Positions 21,245 to 33,797 of a stretch of DNA of 64,000 nucleotides are shown here, piece after piece. The position numbers and the translations under genes were made by a program. Numbering within the stretch: the first letter of the stretch is position 1; each line of letters begins with the position of its first letter. This stretch comes from Isoetes taiwanensis (lineage: Eukaryota; Streptophyta; Lycopodiopsida; Isoetales; Isoetaceae): the NCBI GenBank assembly GCA_021234155.1, contig JAJEKV010000213.1, positions 124,001 through 188,000 of the forward strand, read 5' to 3'. Under the pieces are notes generated by a model, which did no database searches, was not told the origin of the DNA, and worked only from the letters and a program-made list of their open reading frames with translations.

Positions 21245-22920
21245 TTGCGGGAAGGGGACACTAATTCTCGAATGTTCTTCAGGGCGGTGCGGCAGAAGAA
21301 GTATGCAGCCTCTATGTCGTCACTGGCATTGGCATTGGCTGATGGTCGTATTCTGAATTCGCCGGTGGACATTAAGCAGGCAACTTTTCATCACTTCTCT
21401 CAGTTCTTCCAGGAGAAGAGATACCCTTACACAGACGTAATGGAGGAGATTGTTCTTAGTAGGTGTCGGTAGAGAGGAGGCAGATGCTGCAGCGTCTGCT
21501 CACAAAACAAGAGCTTGAGGAGGCTTGCCGTGCCTTAGCCCCTCACAAATGTCCTGGTCTGGATGGCATTCCGGTTGAGTTCTTCCAAGAGTATTGGGAT
21601 TGGGTGGGGGACTCGGTGCTGCAGACCTATCAAGATCTGCTTCAGGCAGAAGCGTTGGACTATAGGCTCAACACGGGCTGCATTTCGTTGATACCGGAGG
21701 TGAAGGAGCCAGCTGGCATTTCTGATTGGCACCCCATCACCCTTCTGTCGGCAGTTTACAAAATTATTGTGAAGGCACTTTCGCTTAGACTGCAAGTTGT
21801 CTTGAAAGAGACTATTAGTACCATGCAGTCTGGCTTCATTCCGGGCAGGCAGATTCTCAGCAATGTAGCAGCAGCATTCGATGGCATTCATTGGGCACGC
21901 AGAACAGGTCAGCAGATTGTGTACTTGAAGCTGGATTTCGCAAAGGCCTATGATAGTGTTTGCTGGACGTTCTTGAAAAGGATGATGTTAGCCTTTGGAT
22001 GTGGGGAGGCCTTTACAGCAGTGGCTATGAAGCTCTTAGTGTCCGCCAGAGCAACCCTCCTGTGTCACGGCGAGTCATCTCCGATATTTAGGGTGGGGCG
22101 TGGAGTTCGCCAGGGATGCCCTTTGGTGCCCTTTCTCTTCACCATTGTAGCGGAGGCCCTCTCGCAGTTGTTGACTTCCGCACTGGAGGCTGGTGTAGTG
22201 GAGGGGCTGAGGATGGCAGATGGATCGCAGCAGATTGGGAGTCAGTATGCTGACGATTCATTCCTCTTCCTGCAGGCTGATGAGGGGAAACTGTTAAACA
22301 CGAAGGAGCTACTGGACACATTTTCCCTTGCTTCTGGCTGCCTCATGAATTGGTCAAAGTGCTCGGCACTGTGGCCGGTGGCTGAGCCCATGCCGGTGGT
22401 GGTGTCCCAATTCCCATGGCGAACGCAGCCGCAGGGCACGTGCTCTAGGCTTTTGGGTATTCCGTTCGGCATTGACATCTCAGCGTCAGCGGTGTGGGAG
22501 GACATTCTGGTAGGACTGCGTCGGCATCTCAATTGGTGGAAAGGGGGGAAGCTATCCATGGCTTGGCAGGGTCACAGTGGCGAAGTCCGTCCTATGATCG
22601 ACTCATATTTATATGGCCTCTATCATCCTGGCGCCGGAAAGCAAGGTGCAGGAAATCTCTTCTATGGTTCGTAACTTCGTATGGGGAGGCAATGAGGAAG
22701 GAGCGGTAGTGAAGGTGGCCTGGTGGAAGTGCATCCGCCCCAAGGCTGCGGGTGGACTCGGCTTCTTTGATCATGGCAAGGTCCTCTTGTCTAAGTTTGT
22801 TTTTGCCATTTTTGAGAATGCGCTCGAGTCCCCGGGCATGGTCTTGCTTCATCAGTCGCTGTCTCACTCCATAGTTTTCCACAAGCCGTCCGTGTCCGCG
22901 TGGCTCCCTTGGGGGCATAA
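21245..22920 (+). pseudogene. LINE A ORF2 reverse transcriptase domain
   Basis: 21,245-21,472 carries the linker (REGDTNSRMFFRAVRQKK, equivalent to 'eGD.NTkfFH'). 21,463-22,674 is a 403-residue open frame with all main RT boxes: CPGLDGIPVEFFQEYWD, ISLIPEVKEP, FIPGRQI, LKLDFAKAYDSV, RGVRQGCPL and the catalytic SQYADDSFLF. The thumb continues in the +2 frame to 22,920 (GGLGFFDHGKVLLSKFVFAI). Only two frame breaks make this the best-preserved polymerase in the window. Confidence 0.92.
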
Positions 22921-23790
22921 AATTGATACTGGGTAGCAGAAATCACCGTCCGGACGTCGTTTAAAGTGCTTAAACGCAGCGATTTTTCAGCACATAATAA
23001 GCATTTAACGTGCGGTGCTTATTTAGACAAGCACCTGATGAAATATTTTTTGGTTGATTCACAAAAATTCTTCACGAAAGTGACTCAAATTTGATCTCCT
23101 AATACGTTTTTGCATGTCCAATCTAATGGAAGAGACGGCATTAGATTTTATGAAGCCGTTTGTGAGATATAAGCTTTTCCCTTATAGATACCAGAAATCG
23201 TTTTTTAGCTTTTTTCACTATCAATCCTCTATGGAATGATCTGAAACTTGACCTCCAAAGACGTTTTTGCATCACGAATCTAATGGAATAGACGGCATCA
23301 AATTCTGTATTGTAGTTTGTAAGATATTATGCTTTTACGGTAAAATATCAAAAATCGTTTTTTGGCCTCTTGCAGTGAAAATACTCAATGGATTTAACTG
23401 AAACTTGGTGTCCTAGGACGTTTTTGTACTATGAATCCATAGGAACTGACGGCAATCGGTTTCGTCAAGTAGTTTATGAGATATTGGCTTCTACTCTATG
23501 GCAACCTTGATCGAATTTTTCATGATTGTGCTCAAAATATGCACAGGTAGAAGCTGCAATTTCATAAGGATTCTTAGTTTTGGATGCCGATTCCAATGAG
23601 CCATAGCTTGCTGTATTTGGTGAAGTAGATCAAATGCCACAAATGGAGTGTCGCTGCTGTTACAAAGCATCGGGCTCATATCAAGAAATTTTAGCCGTTG
23701 ATTGATTTTGACGGTCCTAATGGTCCAGGTCTTCTCATAGTGTCCATTTATTTACGTGCTTAATATGTGCTTCGCCAAAAATTGTACCCC
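22921..23790. repeat. Insert in LINE A with three 157-bp tandem repeats
   Basis: Non-coding AT-rich DNA interrupts ORF2 between LPWGHK and the downstream coding part. Three units starting near 23,091, 23,249 and 23,405 share a pattern: TTG..CTCC, then GACGTTTTTG, AATCTAATGGAA.AGACGGCAT, a GAGATAT stretch and AATCGTTTTTTGGC. Similar AAAATTG bases border both sides, but no inverted ends are clear. Confidence 0.7.
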
Positions 23791-24601
23791 ACTAGCAATT
23801 TTGTACCCTTGGGCGTTGTTTGTGGATATCAGGCCGTATGCTCATGCCTCTCCATTTCTGAAGGGGCTCCTGCGAGCCTGGGAGCAAGTCCGTCCATTGT
23901 TTGCAATTGACGCCACCAGCTGCATTCAGATGGAGGCATCATCGTGGTGGATCCCGCTTGGACCACGCACACCTGTGGTTCTGGCAGCCTTCGTTGATCC
24001 CCGAGTTCAGCGCAGATGGGCGCAGTGTGGGGTTTCGACGGTGGCGGACTGGTATATGGATGGGCAGCTGGCACTCTGGCAACTGTTTTGCCACAGATTT
24101 CGGCTTCAAGGACAGGATTGTACTATCTGGGCGCGGGTGGCTAATGCTCTACCACTGCACCCTCCGCAGGCATCAGGGCATGTGTGGAAGTGTCACCTGA
24201 AAGTAGATCCCTCAAATTTTGTGAAATCCTGTTATGAGCTTCTGGCAATTCAAGATGAGCTGCCTCCCTCGGACGGGTGGAGTCTTCAGGTGCCCGGGGA
24301 GGAGTGGGGCATTATCTGGAGATGGGTGTGGAACCCAATCTCGCCTCCTAAGATTCGGGTATTGCTGTGGCAGATTGTGCACCGTTCTCTGAGGGTGAAC
24401 ACGTGGGTTCACAGGATCAACCCGCGGATCAGCGACTTGTGTCCTATGTGTGGTGACTATGTGGAGACCCTGGAACACTGCATGTTTCTCTGTTCAGATA
24501 TCCAGCCGGCGTGGCAGTGGGTTCAGCGCCTCTTTCATACCTCGCTCCGCAGTCAAGATGTTCTTTTGGGGGTGTACCCCAGCGGTGGTCCCGGCTCGTG
24601 A
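23791..24601 (+). pseudogene. LINE A ORF2 C-terminal zinc-ribbon region
   Basis: An open frame runs to 24,601. It contains DWYMDGQLALWQLF, WSLQVPGEEWGIIWRWVWN, PPKIRVLLWQIVHRSLRVN and the zinc-binding cluster CPMCGDYVETLEHCMFLC (C-x2-C...H-x4-C type). This is the zinc-binding domain that follows RT in plant L1 elements. It ends early against relatives; remnants of the last part lie in other frames up to about 24,830. Confidence 0.88.
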
Positions 24602-24941
24602 GTCCGCCTTTCATCCATGGTAAAGCCCTCGGTTGTTGTGGCTCATCCGGAAGCTTAATGACGCATGAAGGTGTTCAGAATGCAGATGCAGCCTCGGGCT
24701 TTGGTCCCGCGGTGAGGTACAAACTATATCTTTCGCACTGGCGCCCCTCGGAAAGAGTGAGGTTAAAGCGCTAAATTGGGAAAGAACCCTCCACATTGTA
24801 GACACTTTGGGGAGATTTGTGGCATGAGTTGTAGATAGGTACACATGTTAGGTGGGTGCTTGCTCTGGTGTGGGCAGGAGTACCCTAATACCGCTTCTTC
24901 TTGTATTTTTTTCTGGATTAATATTAGTTAATGTGATCATT

Positions 24942-24974
<33 letters not shown>
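24602..24974 (+). other. LINE A 3' UTR and poly(A) tail
   Basis: Decayed final coding bases and a 3' UTR are followed by an uninterrupted run of 32 A (24,943-24,974). The sequence directly after the run (CATAAGAATAGGGCAACG) is the same that follows the poly(A) of two other LINE ends in this window. Confidence 0.85.
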
Positions 24975-24975
<1 letters not shown>

Positions 24976-25650
24976 ATAAGAATAGGGCAACGAATAGAAT
25001 GAACATGCATAACCTGTTCTCGGGCGGAATCGCTGCTTTGCATCCGAGTCCCTTTCGACCGCTTCTTCCGACTGTGGATCCAACAAGCAATCTCCGGTGG
25101 ATCGCCAAACCGACCTCTTGGGCGATTCCGGATCCGGCAACCGTAAAAATGCAAATCATGATTGTTTTTTCAGATATGATTGCCGCCATATCTTGGAGCA
25201 TCGATGGAGATCATTTTCGTGGTTATGTGGTAGACAAAAGGCGTAAATCATTCCCGCAATGTTCTATTTAGAAGTTAATCCGGTTCATGAATCTGGTCAC
25301 GGGCTATAAAATCCGAAGTTTCCACAGTTCGTTTGGTTATGATAGAACGAAGAGATTCATACGGATACCGGTTATGATTCCGGTGGTTATGCTTGTGGTT
25401 ATGGAAACTTGTCTCACGGTTATCCTGGTCATGAAAATAATTATTGTGGTGTATGTCTTGTGATGCAGACATGGATGTGATTGAGCAAGGAAGCATAAAG
25501 GAAACTATTAATGGACGGACTAATTGGCAGGCCCTTAATGATAAGATAGACTTACCCGGGTCAGATGTTCTTATTTTGCAAAGCCGCTGTTACTCGAGTG
25601 AGAGACCTGGAGGGTTAACATTGGTTACCCATTCTTTGGGACCAAGATGT
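24975..25650 (-). pseudogene. Gene-derived segment R, copy 0
   Basis: It is homologous to 43,462-44,090 and 53,736-54,060. It lacks most of the exon seen at 44,336-43,909 and has no long frame of its own. Differences from the other copies sit at CTG/CAG sites (for example CCGGATCCGGC against CCAGATCTGGC near 25,128). It is taken as a truncated copy of the 3' portion of the multi-exon minus-strand gene described at 56,575-57,290. Confidence 0.55.
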
Positions 25651-25679
25651 TTGGTTGCTTGGTTTTCTTTGAGATGAAA

Positions 25680-25985
25680 TTTTGTTTTTCCTTTTGCTGT
25701 TATCAAGAAAATTTCTGTTCAAACCAGCAAATGGAAATGCAAAGAGTAATTATAAAGGACATTGCTGTTCAATCCAGCTTAATGTGAGATAAATTTTTCG
25801 TTTGCTGTTGTAACAGAAATGGCTGTTCAATCTAGCCAATGGGAAATTCAAAGTTAATTGCTGTTAAATCCAGCAAATGAAAAATGCAAATGTTATGAAC
25901 ATGACAGCAGTTCCAATAATCCTTCTTGCCTGAAATCCTGTGATAATGCATGGTCATAATGTCTGCATTATGTTAATAGCAAGTG
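25680..25985. repeat. Imperfect tandem repeats before the gag-protease element
   Basis: A unit around GCTGTTCAATCCAGC followed by AAATGGAAATGCAAAG recurs four times (about 25,697, 25,762, 25,816 and 25,860), spaced 45-65 bp. No gene is seen. Confidence 0.6.
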
Positions 25986-25986
25986 C

Positions 25987-27650
25987 TTGATGTACAAGAG
26001 CCTTGCCGAGGAAAAAGAGAAAAGGCTTGAAAGGAGATTAAAACAAGAATTGGAAAGAACAGAAAGGCGTAAACGTAGAGAGAAACAAAAAATTGAGGCT
26101 GCAAGACAGTTTGAGATATTACCTGATATCAAACCTTTGTTTGGTAATATGGCTACTTCTTCAAAAAATCATATTCCATATCCAAAATTTGGAGCTGGAA
26201 AATCCTCCGACTCAAGCAATAACCCATGTCTATCAATTTGAAGGAATAAGTTCCCTCAATAATCAGACTGATGATGTTGTCCGTATTACTTTGTTCCCTG
26301 CTACGTTGGAGGGAAAACCCGCAGACTGGATGTATAAGAACATGAGTAGTATTAGTAGTTGGGATGAGCTTAAGACGAGGTTTCTTACCAGACTACGCCT
26401 ATTTATCATGAGCTCAAGGATGAGTTCAAGAATATTAAGATTAAAAACGAGGAGGATCCTCGGAAGTTTGCTCTACGGGTAAGCCAGCTAGCCAGTGAAC
26501 TGGACCCAAAGCCACATGAACTTGACATAGTTTCTTGGTATGTAGATGGATTTCCGGCTAGAGTTAAGCAACAATTAACTCTAGAGGCTCCAAAAACATT
26601 GGATCAAGCCATGGAAAGAGCTGTAGTAATACATGGAGTGTTGGGTTCTGAGAAAATCAGCAAGCTTGAGAAAACGAAAACTGATAAGGAAGTGCAAGAC
26701 ATTCAAAGTAAACTTAATGCTATGGAAGAGAATTTGAAAAAGATTGCTCAAGGAGAAACTAAACATAGTTACATTTGGTGTATGCGTTGTAGTAGGCCAG
26801 GCCATTACGCTAATGAGTGTAGAACTAAGCTGGACACTAAGTTTTGTCACATATGTAAAATGAGCAATCATGATACTGACACGTGTCGATTCAATGGAAA
26901 AAACAAAGAAGAAGAAACAGCCCAAGCCTTTGCTGTTACTCCTCACGGGAAAGATAAAAAGATTCTGCGGGATAACACCTATTGGAATTGTGGTGAGAAG
27001 GGACACTTCTCGCGGGAATGTATGCAGCCAAGGAAAAACCATAAAAATGGTAAAGCATTCACTAGTGAAGAAACTAGAGCTCTTGATGCCAGAATGGTAG
27101 GATTGGACTATTCTGTGGATGTTCAGGCTGTGACTAGGCAAAAAGCCAAAGAGCAATGGATTGAAATCCCTAGTACTCAAAATGATCTACCTCAAACAAA
27201 GAAAAAACAATATCCCAACATAGATGAGGAGCGACGAATTTTTGAAAATGTTAGGGAGCAGCTGGAAGATGAATGCTCCAAGGGAGAAAACAATGGCTTG
27301 AGTGGAAATCAAGCACATGACCTGCAGACCCTTAAGGATAAGGTGTCTCAGTTGGTAATTCCCACACCGTTGAATCTCGTTCTGAGTATGTGGCCGGAGT
27401 GGAAGGAATTTGGAAATGTGGCAATAGATGAGAATTGTAAATGGGGAAAGTTTAAGAAGGAAATTGGGGACATGACTGTTCCAGTTCCATTAGCCGCATT
27501 GGGTAAATATTTTCCTCAACTGGGAATACCAAGTGGATACAGTGAAAACAGAAGTACAATTGCTACTTGGAAAACTGAACTAACTGAAAAGCTCAATCCA
27601 GTAGTTCTTGTGAAAATGCATGGAATGGAAGTTCCAAAAGTCCCAGTTGA
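25987..27650 (+). pseudogene. Ty3-type gag with three zinc knuckles (element TR1, copy 1)
   Basis: 25,987-26,241 is a highly charged coiled-coil-like start (EKEKRLERRLKQELERTERR). Frame changes at about 26,230 and 26,440 lead through a gag core (LFPATLEGKPADWMYKNM, SWDELKTRFL, then FALRVSQLASELDPKPHELD) into an open frame from 26,599. Zinc knuckles follow: CMRCSRPGHYANEC, CHICKMSNHDTDTC and a third (YWNCGEKGHFSREC) in which the first cysteine is tyrosine. This packages RNA in the family. It is fused in frame to the protease. Confidence 0.88.
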
Positions 27651-28461
27651 TGGAGGCGCAGGAGTAAACATCATGACTAATGTTTTTAGAAAAAAACTTA
27701 AATTGCATGACTTACAAAAAGCGCCATTCGATGTGAAAATGGCAGATCATCGAAAAGTGGAACCTGTAGGTATGTTTTTACGATGTGAAAATGGCAGATC
27801 ATCGAAAAGTGGAACCTGTAGGTATGCTTAAAAACATCAGTTTCTCTATTGGGAATTTAGAGTTTGAACAGGATTTCATAGTCTTAGAGACAGATCCTAA
27901 AGCAATAGATTATCAACTATTGCTCGGTAGACCCTGGCTTAGGGCCTCCAAGGCAGTCCATGATTGGTCAAACAATACTCTGACTCTAGCAAAACAAGGG
28001 AAAGAGGCTATGATCAATTTACGGACTGGAAATATAACCATTATGCAAGAAGAAACATTGTTCTCCGATGAAGAAGATGAGGACATTGAGGAAGGAGTAA
28101 TGGACGAAATTGTCGACGAAGATAATTTCGATGGCATTGATATCGACGGTGAATCGGATGAATTATACTTTAGGGTGGAAGAAACAAAAGAGTACCCTAA
28201 ACATTTCGTGGAGGCAGTGGAAAAAGAAATTACTTTGGAACCAACAAAAGCTCACAAGTTGGAAGATGGAAAACTTGTTCCATCTATGGGACTCCCAGAG
28301 CTAACAGAGCGAAACTTAGGAACAGAAGAAGAGCCTAAATTCATCAAGATTGGAGCTCATCTTCCACCTGTCCTTTTACAATGTTCTCTTTTGTTCCTTG
28401 TTATCTTTTGTTCCTTGTTATCTTTTGTCCTGTTATCCCAACCAAAAGTTAATAATGCTTT
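27620..28461 (+). pseudogene. TR1 aspartic protease, copy 1
   Basis: VPVDGGAGVNIMTNVFRKKL is the active-site region (DGGAG in place of the usual D-S/T-G-A). YQLLLGRPWLRASKAVHDW is the second conserved block of plant gypsy proteases. A 45-bp segment is present twice (27,729-27,773 and 27,781-27,825), which breaks the frame, so gag stops at 27,829 and the protease reopens in another frame. After IKIGAHLPPVLL the frame continues into unrelated hydrophobic sequence, with no RT. At 28,461 the 12.35-kb transposon interrupts. The second copy is 51,040-51,850. Confidence 0.85.
27729..27825 (+). repeat. 45-bp direct duplication inside the protease
   Basis: GATGTGAAAATGGCAGATCA...GGTATG occurs twice, separated by 7 bp (TTTTTAC). 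It repeats the codons FDVKMADHRKVEPVG, adds a frameshift and splits the polyprotein. Confidence 0.92.
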
Positions 28462-28492
28462 AACCATCATCCAATTAAATTGGGATTATGTC
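28462..28492 (+). repeat. Left terminal inverted repeat of D1
   Basis: It begins AACCATCATCCAATTAAATT and ends TTATGTC. The inner CCAATTAAATTGG is itself palindromic. It differs from the right end at positions 10 and 24 only. The CTTT target duplication precedes it. Confidence 0.95.
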
Positions 28493-29100
28493 AACTCCAA
28501 AATCACGCCAACCTGCTATTGTCTTCTAGGGGGTTTTTGTTTTTTTTAATCTTTTTTTTTGGACTTCAAAAATAACATAAGGTTGCGATTCACGTGTGAC
28601 TTTTCATATGCGAATTGAAATATGTAGAAATGAAGAGCAAGTTGCTAACATAGATGAGACAAATATTGCTTGCTCAATAGATGATAATATTAGGTTTGAT
28701 AATAACAAATTGCATTATTTTATGAGGCAATTCGGACGAAAATTATCGATACATGGCACAAATATCATACAAAATATATCATATATTCCAATAAAACATT
28801 AAGGGATCAATCCATGTTTTTCCACGTATTTAACAAGGTGTGGTTCCATGTCACCGTTCTATCGGTTTGGGTACCGAATCTAACACTTCACCCACGGGTC
28901 ATCCCCATAGCCAAATTATGCATAATAGACACAAACTTCACGTAGAAAATCATCTCATCCCCAAAGTTTTGGATCGTGAAGATGGTGGATTGTGGGCGTG
29001 TGTTTGATTGTAGAAGCATTTGAGAGCATCATCATCCACTATGATTATATCATCCTTATTCTCGATACCAAGTTAGGTCCATCATGTTACTCAAGTGTTT
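28493..29100. other. D1 left subterminal region
   Basis: This is AT-rich non-coding DNA. A short plus-strand frame at 28,596-28,802 is probably chance. Possible continuation of the minus-strand gene's 3' end lies at 28,880-29,100. Confidence 0.4.
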
Positions 29101-32100
29101 GATGAAGATAGGCTTGCCTGTTGGATCCTTGGGATTAGTGAACTTCACACATTTGTTCGATCCCAAAGGGTCAACCAATTTCTACGCATTTCCCCGGTGC
29201 CTCCAAAGTATCCTTGATGTTCCTTAGTTCCATGGATGACCAAATACCAACTCGAAATAACCTGAATGCCTCGCCTAGCATCTCCTTCAAGTGCTTGTGG
29301 CGGATAGATCCACTTGGTGTTTGATTCTACCGGTGTCCGATGAAACTGTTCTCTAGCCACTTTATTTTTCGGAAAATTCTTGCAAAGGACTCGTTTAGGT
29401 GAACACCACAACCTTCTTAGAAACGCTAATGGAAGCTGAAACATCAAACATGTATCCGTCACCAAGATACGATAACACAAACAATACAAACGCCAAGCGT
29501 GATTTGAAATAGTCATAACCAAATCGGCATTTCGGCGTGATTTAGTTTGACAACGAAAAATAATCAAAACGCTTGGCTTGGCGATTTAATTCAAAGGTAA
29601 TACAAATTAAATCACGATGGCGCTATTTCGATGGGCAAGGCCATACCTATCATCTTCAGTTTTCTTTGCCATCGGCGTCATTCTCCCCCTCCGCCACCCT
29701 TAATCTTCGTCTTCTTACATTTGTTAGAATTGTTATTTTCTATTAGTTCAGCTGCGTCCTTCACAACCGACATTATTTTACTATTGATTTGGCAAACCTG
29801 GGTGAATCACTAGAGCCGCCTTCGTTGCCTTCATTTTTCGGTTTCCACTGTCCAATTATTTCATTGTTAAACTGTGAATCTACTCTATTGTTGCTTGCAT
29901 CACCCGCAATGTGGGCAAGGATATTCCCTAAGTTCGCCGCCATCACAGGTACTTTGAGCAACCGGTTTAGCGGCTATTTGTTATTACTTGCTTTTCCTTA
30001 TCAAGTAGATTACTAGTTCCCTCTCCGGGAGCAACGTCCACTTTCAAATTGGACAAGTCTACTTAGACTTTTGATTGCCGATGATTTCAGGTTGCCATAA
30101 GGGCCTTTAGGAGACTTGGCAAGCACATGCATGAGGAATGGTTCAAGAAAGTCTTTGGCCTGCTCATCACTCACAAAGCGGTGACATCGCCTTGCACCCA
30201 TAAGAGCCTCTCGGGCAATATAACCTCCAACATGAAGCTCCAAGCAGTGTTGTATCAATTGGAGCAAATGCCTCGACGAGGTAAGTAGCCATAGGCGGGG
30301 AAATCCATTTTTATTTAAGGGCCCTTCTCCTTAGTTTGTAGCTCAGAATTTGATTTCCCCACTTAGAGGGGGTCCCGATCCTCATCCTCTTTCGACTCAT
30401 CCTCGCTCGACCGATCCCGATCCGTATGAAAGAATATAGTTCTTAAGTCGGATCATCTAGAAGAAAACATTCCCATGCACCGCTATTGTCACCCTTGGCC
30501 TTAGCAATATCATATTCCTCGCCCCGACAAAGATGGATATCATAATAAAGATCACATGTGCCATCTTCCATTACGTTTGCAGACTCATTATCCTTAACAT
30601 CATATATTAGGCATCCCTCCCTAATAACTTTGAGGCACTCGGATCATGAGCAGTGAGATAGTGCATGCAGATGTGACTCACCTGAAGGACAAACGATGAC
30701 AATAGTGAAGGACCTCTCAGTTGTCAATCCTATACAGCTGGTAAAGAAGCTGTTGTAGTCCTTCTGGTTCATGCCCATATCTCCTCTCCCACCCCTGCTG
30801 TCCAACACAAAGAGTGATATATTTTTAAGGCCAGAAGTTGATTCTGGCAAGAGACCTTTGTACCCAATGGAGACCGGAATCTTCGGATGATGTCGTCTTC
30901 TCCAAAGAATCTTCTTCACAAGGGCCACTTTTCTTCTCAACTCAGCCAGTACCTTAGGGGGTAGAGTCTCCTTATGTTTTGTATTTTTAGCCTTCCAATT
31001 CTTTAGGAAGTCCTTTGACCAGAATACAAACTTCTTGATGTCATCATTACTGACCTTGTATTTGTCCAGCAATCCAATTTCAGATAATGCCACATCCCCC
31101 GATAGCCTTTGTAACTCAGCTCCTACAGCTGACTTCATTGTACGTACATCCTTTACATGACTGCAGCACTCAACGAAGGACATCCTATCCTTGGTGAAAG
31201 CACCCTTCTTGTATAAGACTTCCTTCTTTAAGCTCTGGTCTAAAACCCAAATGGTCTCGGCCGCCTAGCCTAGCCCCCGAGTCTTTCTCATCTCTGTCAC
31301 ATTCAAGTCAAAGATGCTTACATCAACAGGAGGCACCCTACCCATAGTATCTGGCAGCTTCCCTTGTGCATAAGCGTCCCAGAATTCATTCCACTTGAGC
31401 CATACTGCCTCCTTACAAAACACAATCTTATACGAGTCTGTTGGTCCGACTGGCTTTGGATGAGCTTTCGAAGGATCCGCAATGTCATCACCACCTTTTT
31501 CTTTGATTTTCTTGCGGTCTTCTTCTTCTCAGTATAATTTATGCATGGCGAGTCCGCTCCAAAGAGCTTGAATGCTCGGACTTTGACCATACCATGCGGT
31601 GGGCAATGGGCAGCCATATTCCACCCATCGTTGACGGGCGTGGCGCAGCTTGTTCAACGTATGGACCGCAATAGTACGGACATTGAATCGATATCATAGA
31701 ATAGAAACACGGGCGCGATTTGAATAGAATTGATGAAGAGAAAATCATGCCCGGCATGAAATGAATAAAGTTACTAATGCAATTCACGCGAGGCGTGCTT
31801 TTAATCAAACCAATTCACGCCGAGGGTGTGTTTTCAAATCAATCGACCACGCGCGTGTTTTCAAATCAATTGGTTGACTTGAAAACACCGGGCGGAATTG
31901 ATTGATTTCAAAACGCCCTGGCGTGAATTGGTTTGATTTGAAAAGCACTGGCATGAATACAATTTATGAAACCAAGTTGATTACCTTTTGTATAGAAATG
32001 TCTTCCCATTTCATTCAAAGTTGCACTAATCTCAAACTAAATCTGCAGGTGAAGTATTGGCATCCAAGATAACGACACCTCCTATAATGCATAGTGATTG

Positions 32101-33797
32101 TAGAACACTTTTTGGCCTGTTTGTTCGCCTGCACCGATGATGGCCTTTTGTGCCTCAACGGAATCTTTGCCCGCCGATGATGACATATTTAATATCATCA
32201 CTTGATAATAGCTCCTCGACGTTCGTCCCACACAAGAGCTTGTTCAAGATCATATCCCAAGGTAGCACATCCGCCGGGCATAGGCATTTGACCCGGATTA
32301 CTAATCATGCTCAACAATCTCCATGGCATGTGCCGGATCATATCTCCCGCTAACATAAATGGAGCTTGGTGAACGGATGAGGGACTTCACATGGATCGCA
32401 TAAAAAGTTTCCTTAAGACCCAATGGATAATGGTCGGCGTACTTATTCAAATTTTTGTTCATGGCCTCTAGTCTGCGCCACTCTGTCTGTTCATTCTCAA
32501 AACAAGCCTCCATGCCTTCTCGATAACCGCAGTTGAACATTCTTCCCTAGATCTAGGACCCTTTTAGAAGCTTTCAAGTCGGCTAATTCCCTAGCTTGCC
32601 GCAAATAGTGACTTGGTGTGGGTTTAGTGAACATGCCTCTACGCATACCAGAACCCTTGGCAAATAGATATTGGCGTGAATCGCTACATTGGTTGGTCAA
32701 CCATACTTAAAACATGTCTCACCGCTCACATCTGTCTTCATGAACGTGATCCTTGTATGCGAGTTCTACAAAGTGAGTAAGTCGAAAGCGTGATCTTTCT
32801 TTTCTTCGCTTCGTGGTAATCTCCAAGAGCAATTTGCGCTTGGTGTCATCCTCTTCCTCACAAGAGATTAGGATCCCTTGTTTGGCCATCTTGTTCCGCT
32901 TCCTTTTTCCTCGAGAAGAGAGTTAAGTCGAAGCTTGCCATTTGTCTTGGCAAGGTCAACGCATCACTAAGCACCCTCGCCCATTTCCTCTTCGTATGTG
33001 GGTGGTCGAGTGGTTGCTATAAGAATCGGCCCTTCATCATCTAAGGTGAGATCATATGGTAACGCATGATCCGGTCGTCGGCCCTTGCTTTCTTGGCGGG
33101 ATTAGAACCCGAATTAGTAGGGTTTTCTTCCTCTTGAGCATCGCAAAATGAAGATGAGCACTTTTAGAGTACTTTTCGTAACAAGAGATCACGCCATGCA
33201 TTTAAACCTAAATTAGTACAAATCACGCTTAGCGTGTTGGTATCTCCTATTATTGACCATGCTATCGTTAATTTGAAACTAAATTATTTTGCATCCACAT
33301 TTTAAGCTACATACCCTTCATGAATCCATATTTCACACTATTTAACCTCATTGAACATTGCTATCTCCAACTGCCTAACACCGCTATATTCTATATATAA
33401 AACAGAGCAAAATTATGTTCTACGTAATCGGACAATCGAGCATTAATCGATGTTAATACTTAAAATTCATGCAAAGCATAATAACTCAAACTCATGCAAA
33501 GCATATTAAGTGAAAGGAAATATCTCAAATTCATGCAAGCATAATACTCTCCACACAAAGGTGTATTCTCGTGGCAAATTAAATACCTTGAATAGGGTTC
33601 TCGTGGTATTCTGTGGTATTCGATCAACGCCCTCAAACTTGAGAAGAGCCGGGTTTAGAGATTCCTCTTCCACCGCTTCCTCTGCCCCGTCCCGACCTCG
33701 ATTCGCTTTAGAAGACATCTCCGAGTCACCTAGTAACAGAGCCCGTTGTCGCCGGATACGCCGAAGCTGCTCAAGAAATAGCTTTTTCTACCTGACG
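29100..33797 (-). pseudogene. D1 accessory gene on minus strand; possible methyltransferase-like fold
   Basis: Coding-like pieces on the minus strand run from 33,797 down. The exon 33,797-33,583 follows a TTTCTCGTCAG acceptor, is basic then acidic (RDGAEEAVEEESLNPALLKF), and ends at AAG/GTATTT. Further pieces are 32,900-32,500 (charged, NKMAKQGILI then LYLFAKGSGMRRGMFTKPTP-like sequence), 31,617-31,318, 31,183-30,644 (179 residues: KNISLFVLDSRGGRGDMGMN, then TIVIVCPSGESHLHAL), 30,640-30,430 (GCLIYDVKDNESANVMEDGT), 30,267-30,013 (LELHVGGYIAREALMGARRC) and 29,961-29,567. The VLD...G segment followed later by a VGG...ALMGARRC segment recalls the motif IV then motif I order of some amino-methyltransferases, but the catalytic DPPY-type motif is absent. 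I cannot assign a function. Confidence 0.5.
31700..31970. repeat. Array of CACGCC..GGCGTG palindromes in D1
   Basis: A unit of roughly 36 bp, CAATTCACGCC.GGCGTG followed by TTTTCAAATCAATT, occurs about six times in both orientations (31,708, 31,748, 31,783, 31,813, 31,845, 31,900-31,950). The centre varies and often has lost an apparent CAG. Related single palindromes lie at 33,190-33,235, 35,207-35,285, 35,448-35,505, 36,107-36,140 and 37,330-37,445. Confidence 0.7.

Larger units (their letters stand above)
19947..24974 (+). mobile_element. LINE A: L1-like non-LTR retrotransposon, 5'-truncated
   Basis: It contains the end of ORF1, an ORF2 with endonuclease, reverse transcriptase and C-terminal zinc-ribbon region, a 3' UTR and a 32-bp poly(A) tail. 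It is truncated in ORF1. An 870-bp insert (about 22,921-23,790) splits ORF2 after RT. Plant L1 affiliation rests on the FAKAYDSV and YADD boxes and the KIRVLLWQIVHRSLRVN zinc-ribbon region. Confidence 0.9.

Noticed and set aside
26581-27180. 199-residue minus-strand frame over the zinc-knuckle region
   Set aside because: It is a shadow of the real plus-strand gag with its CCHC knuckles.
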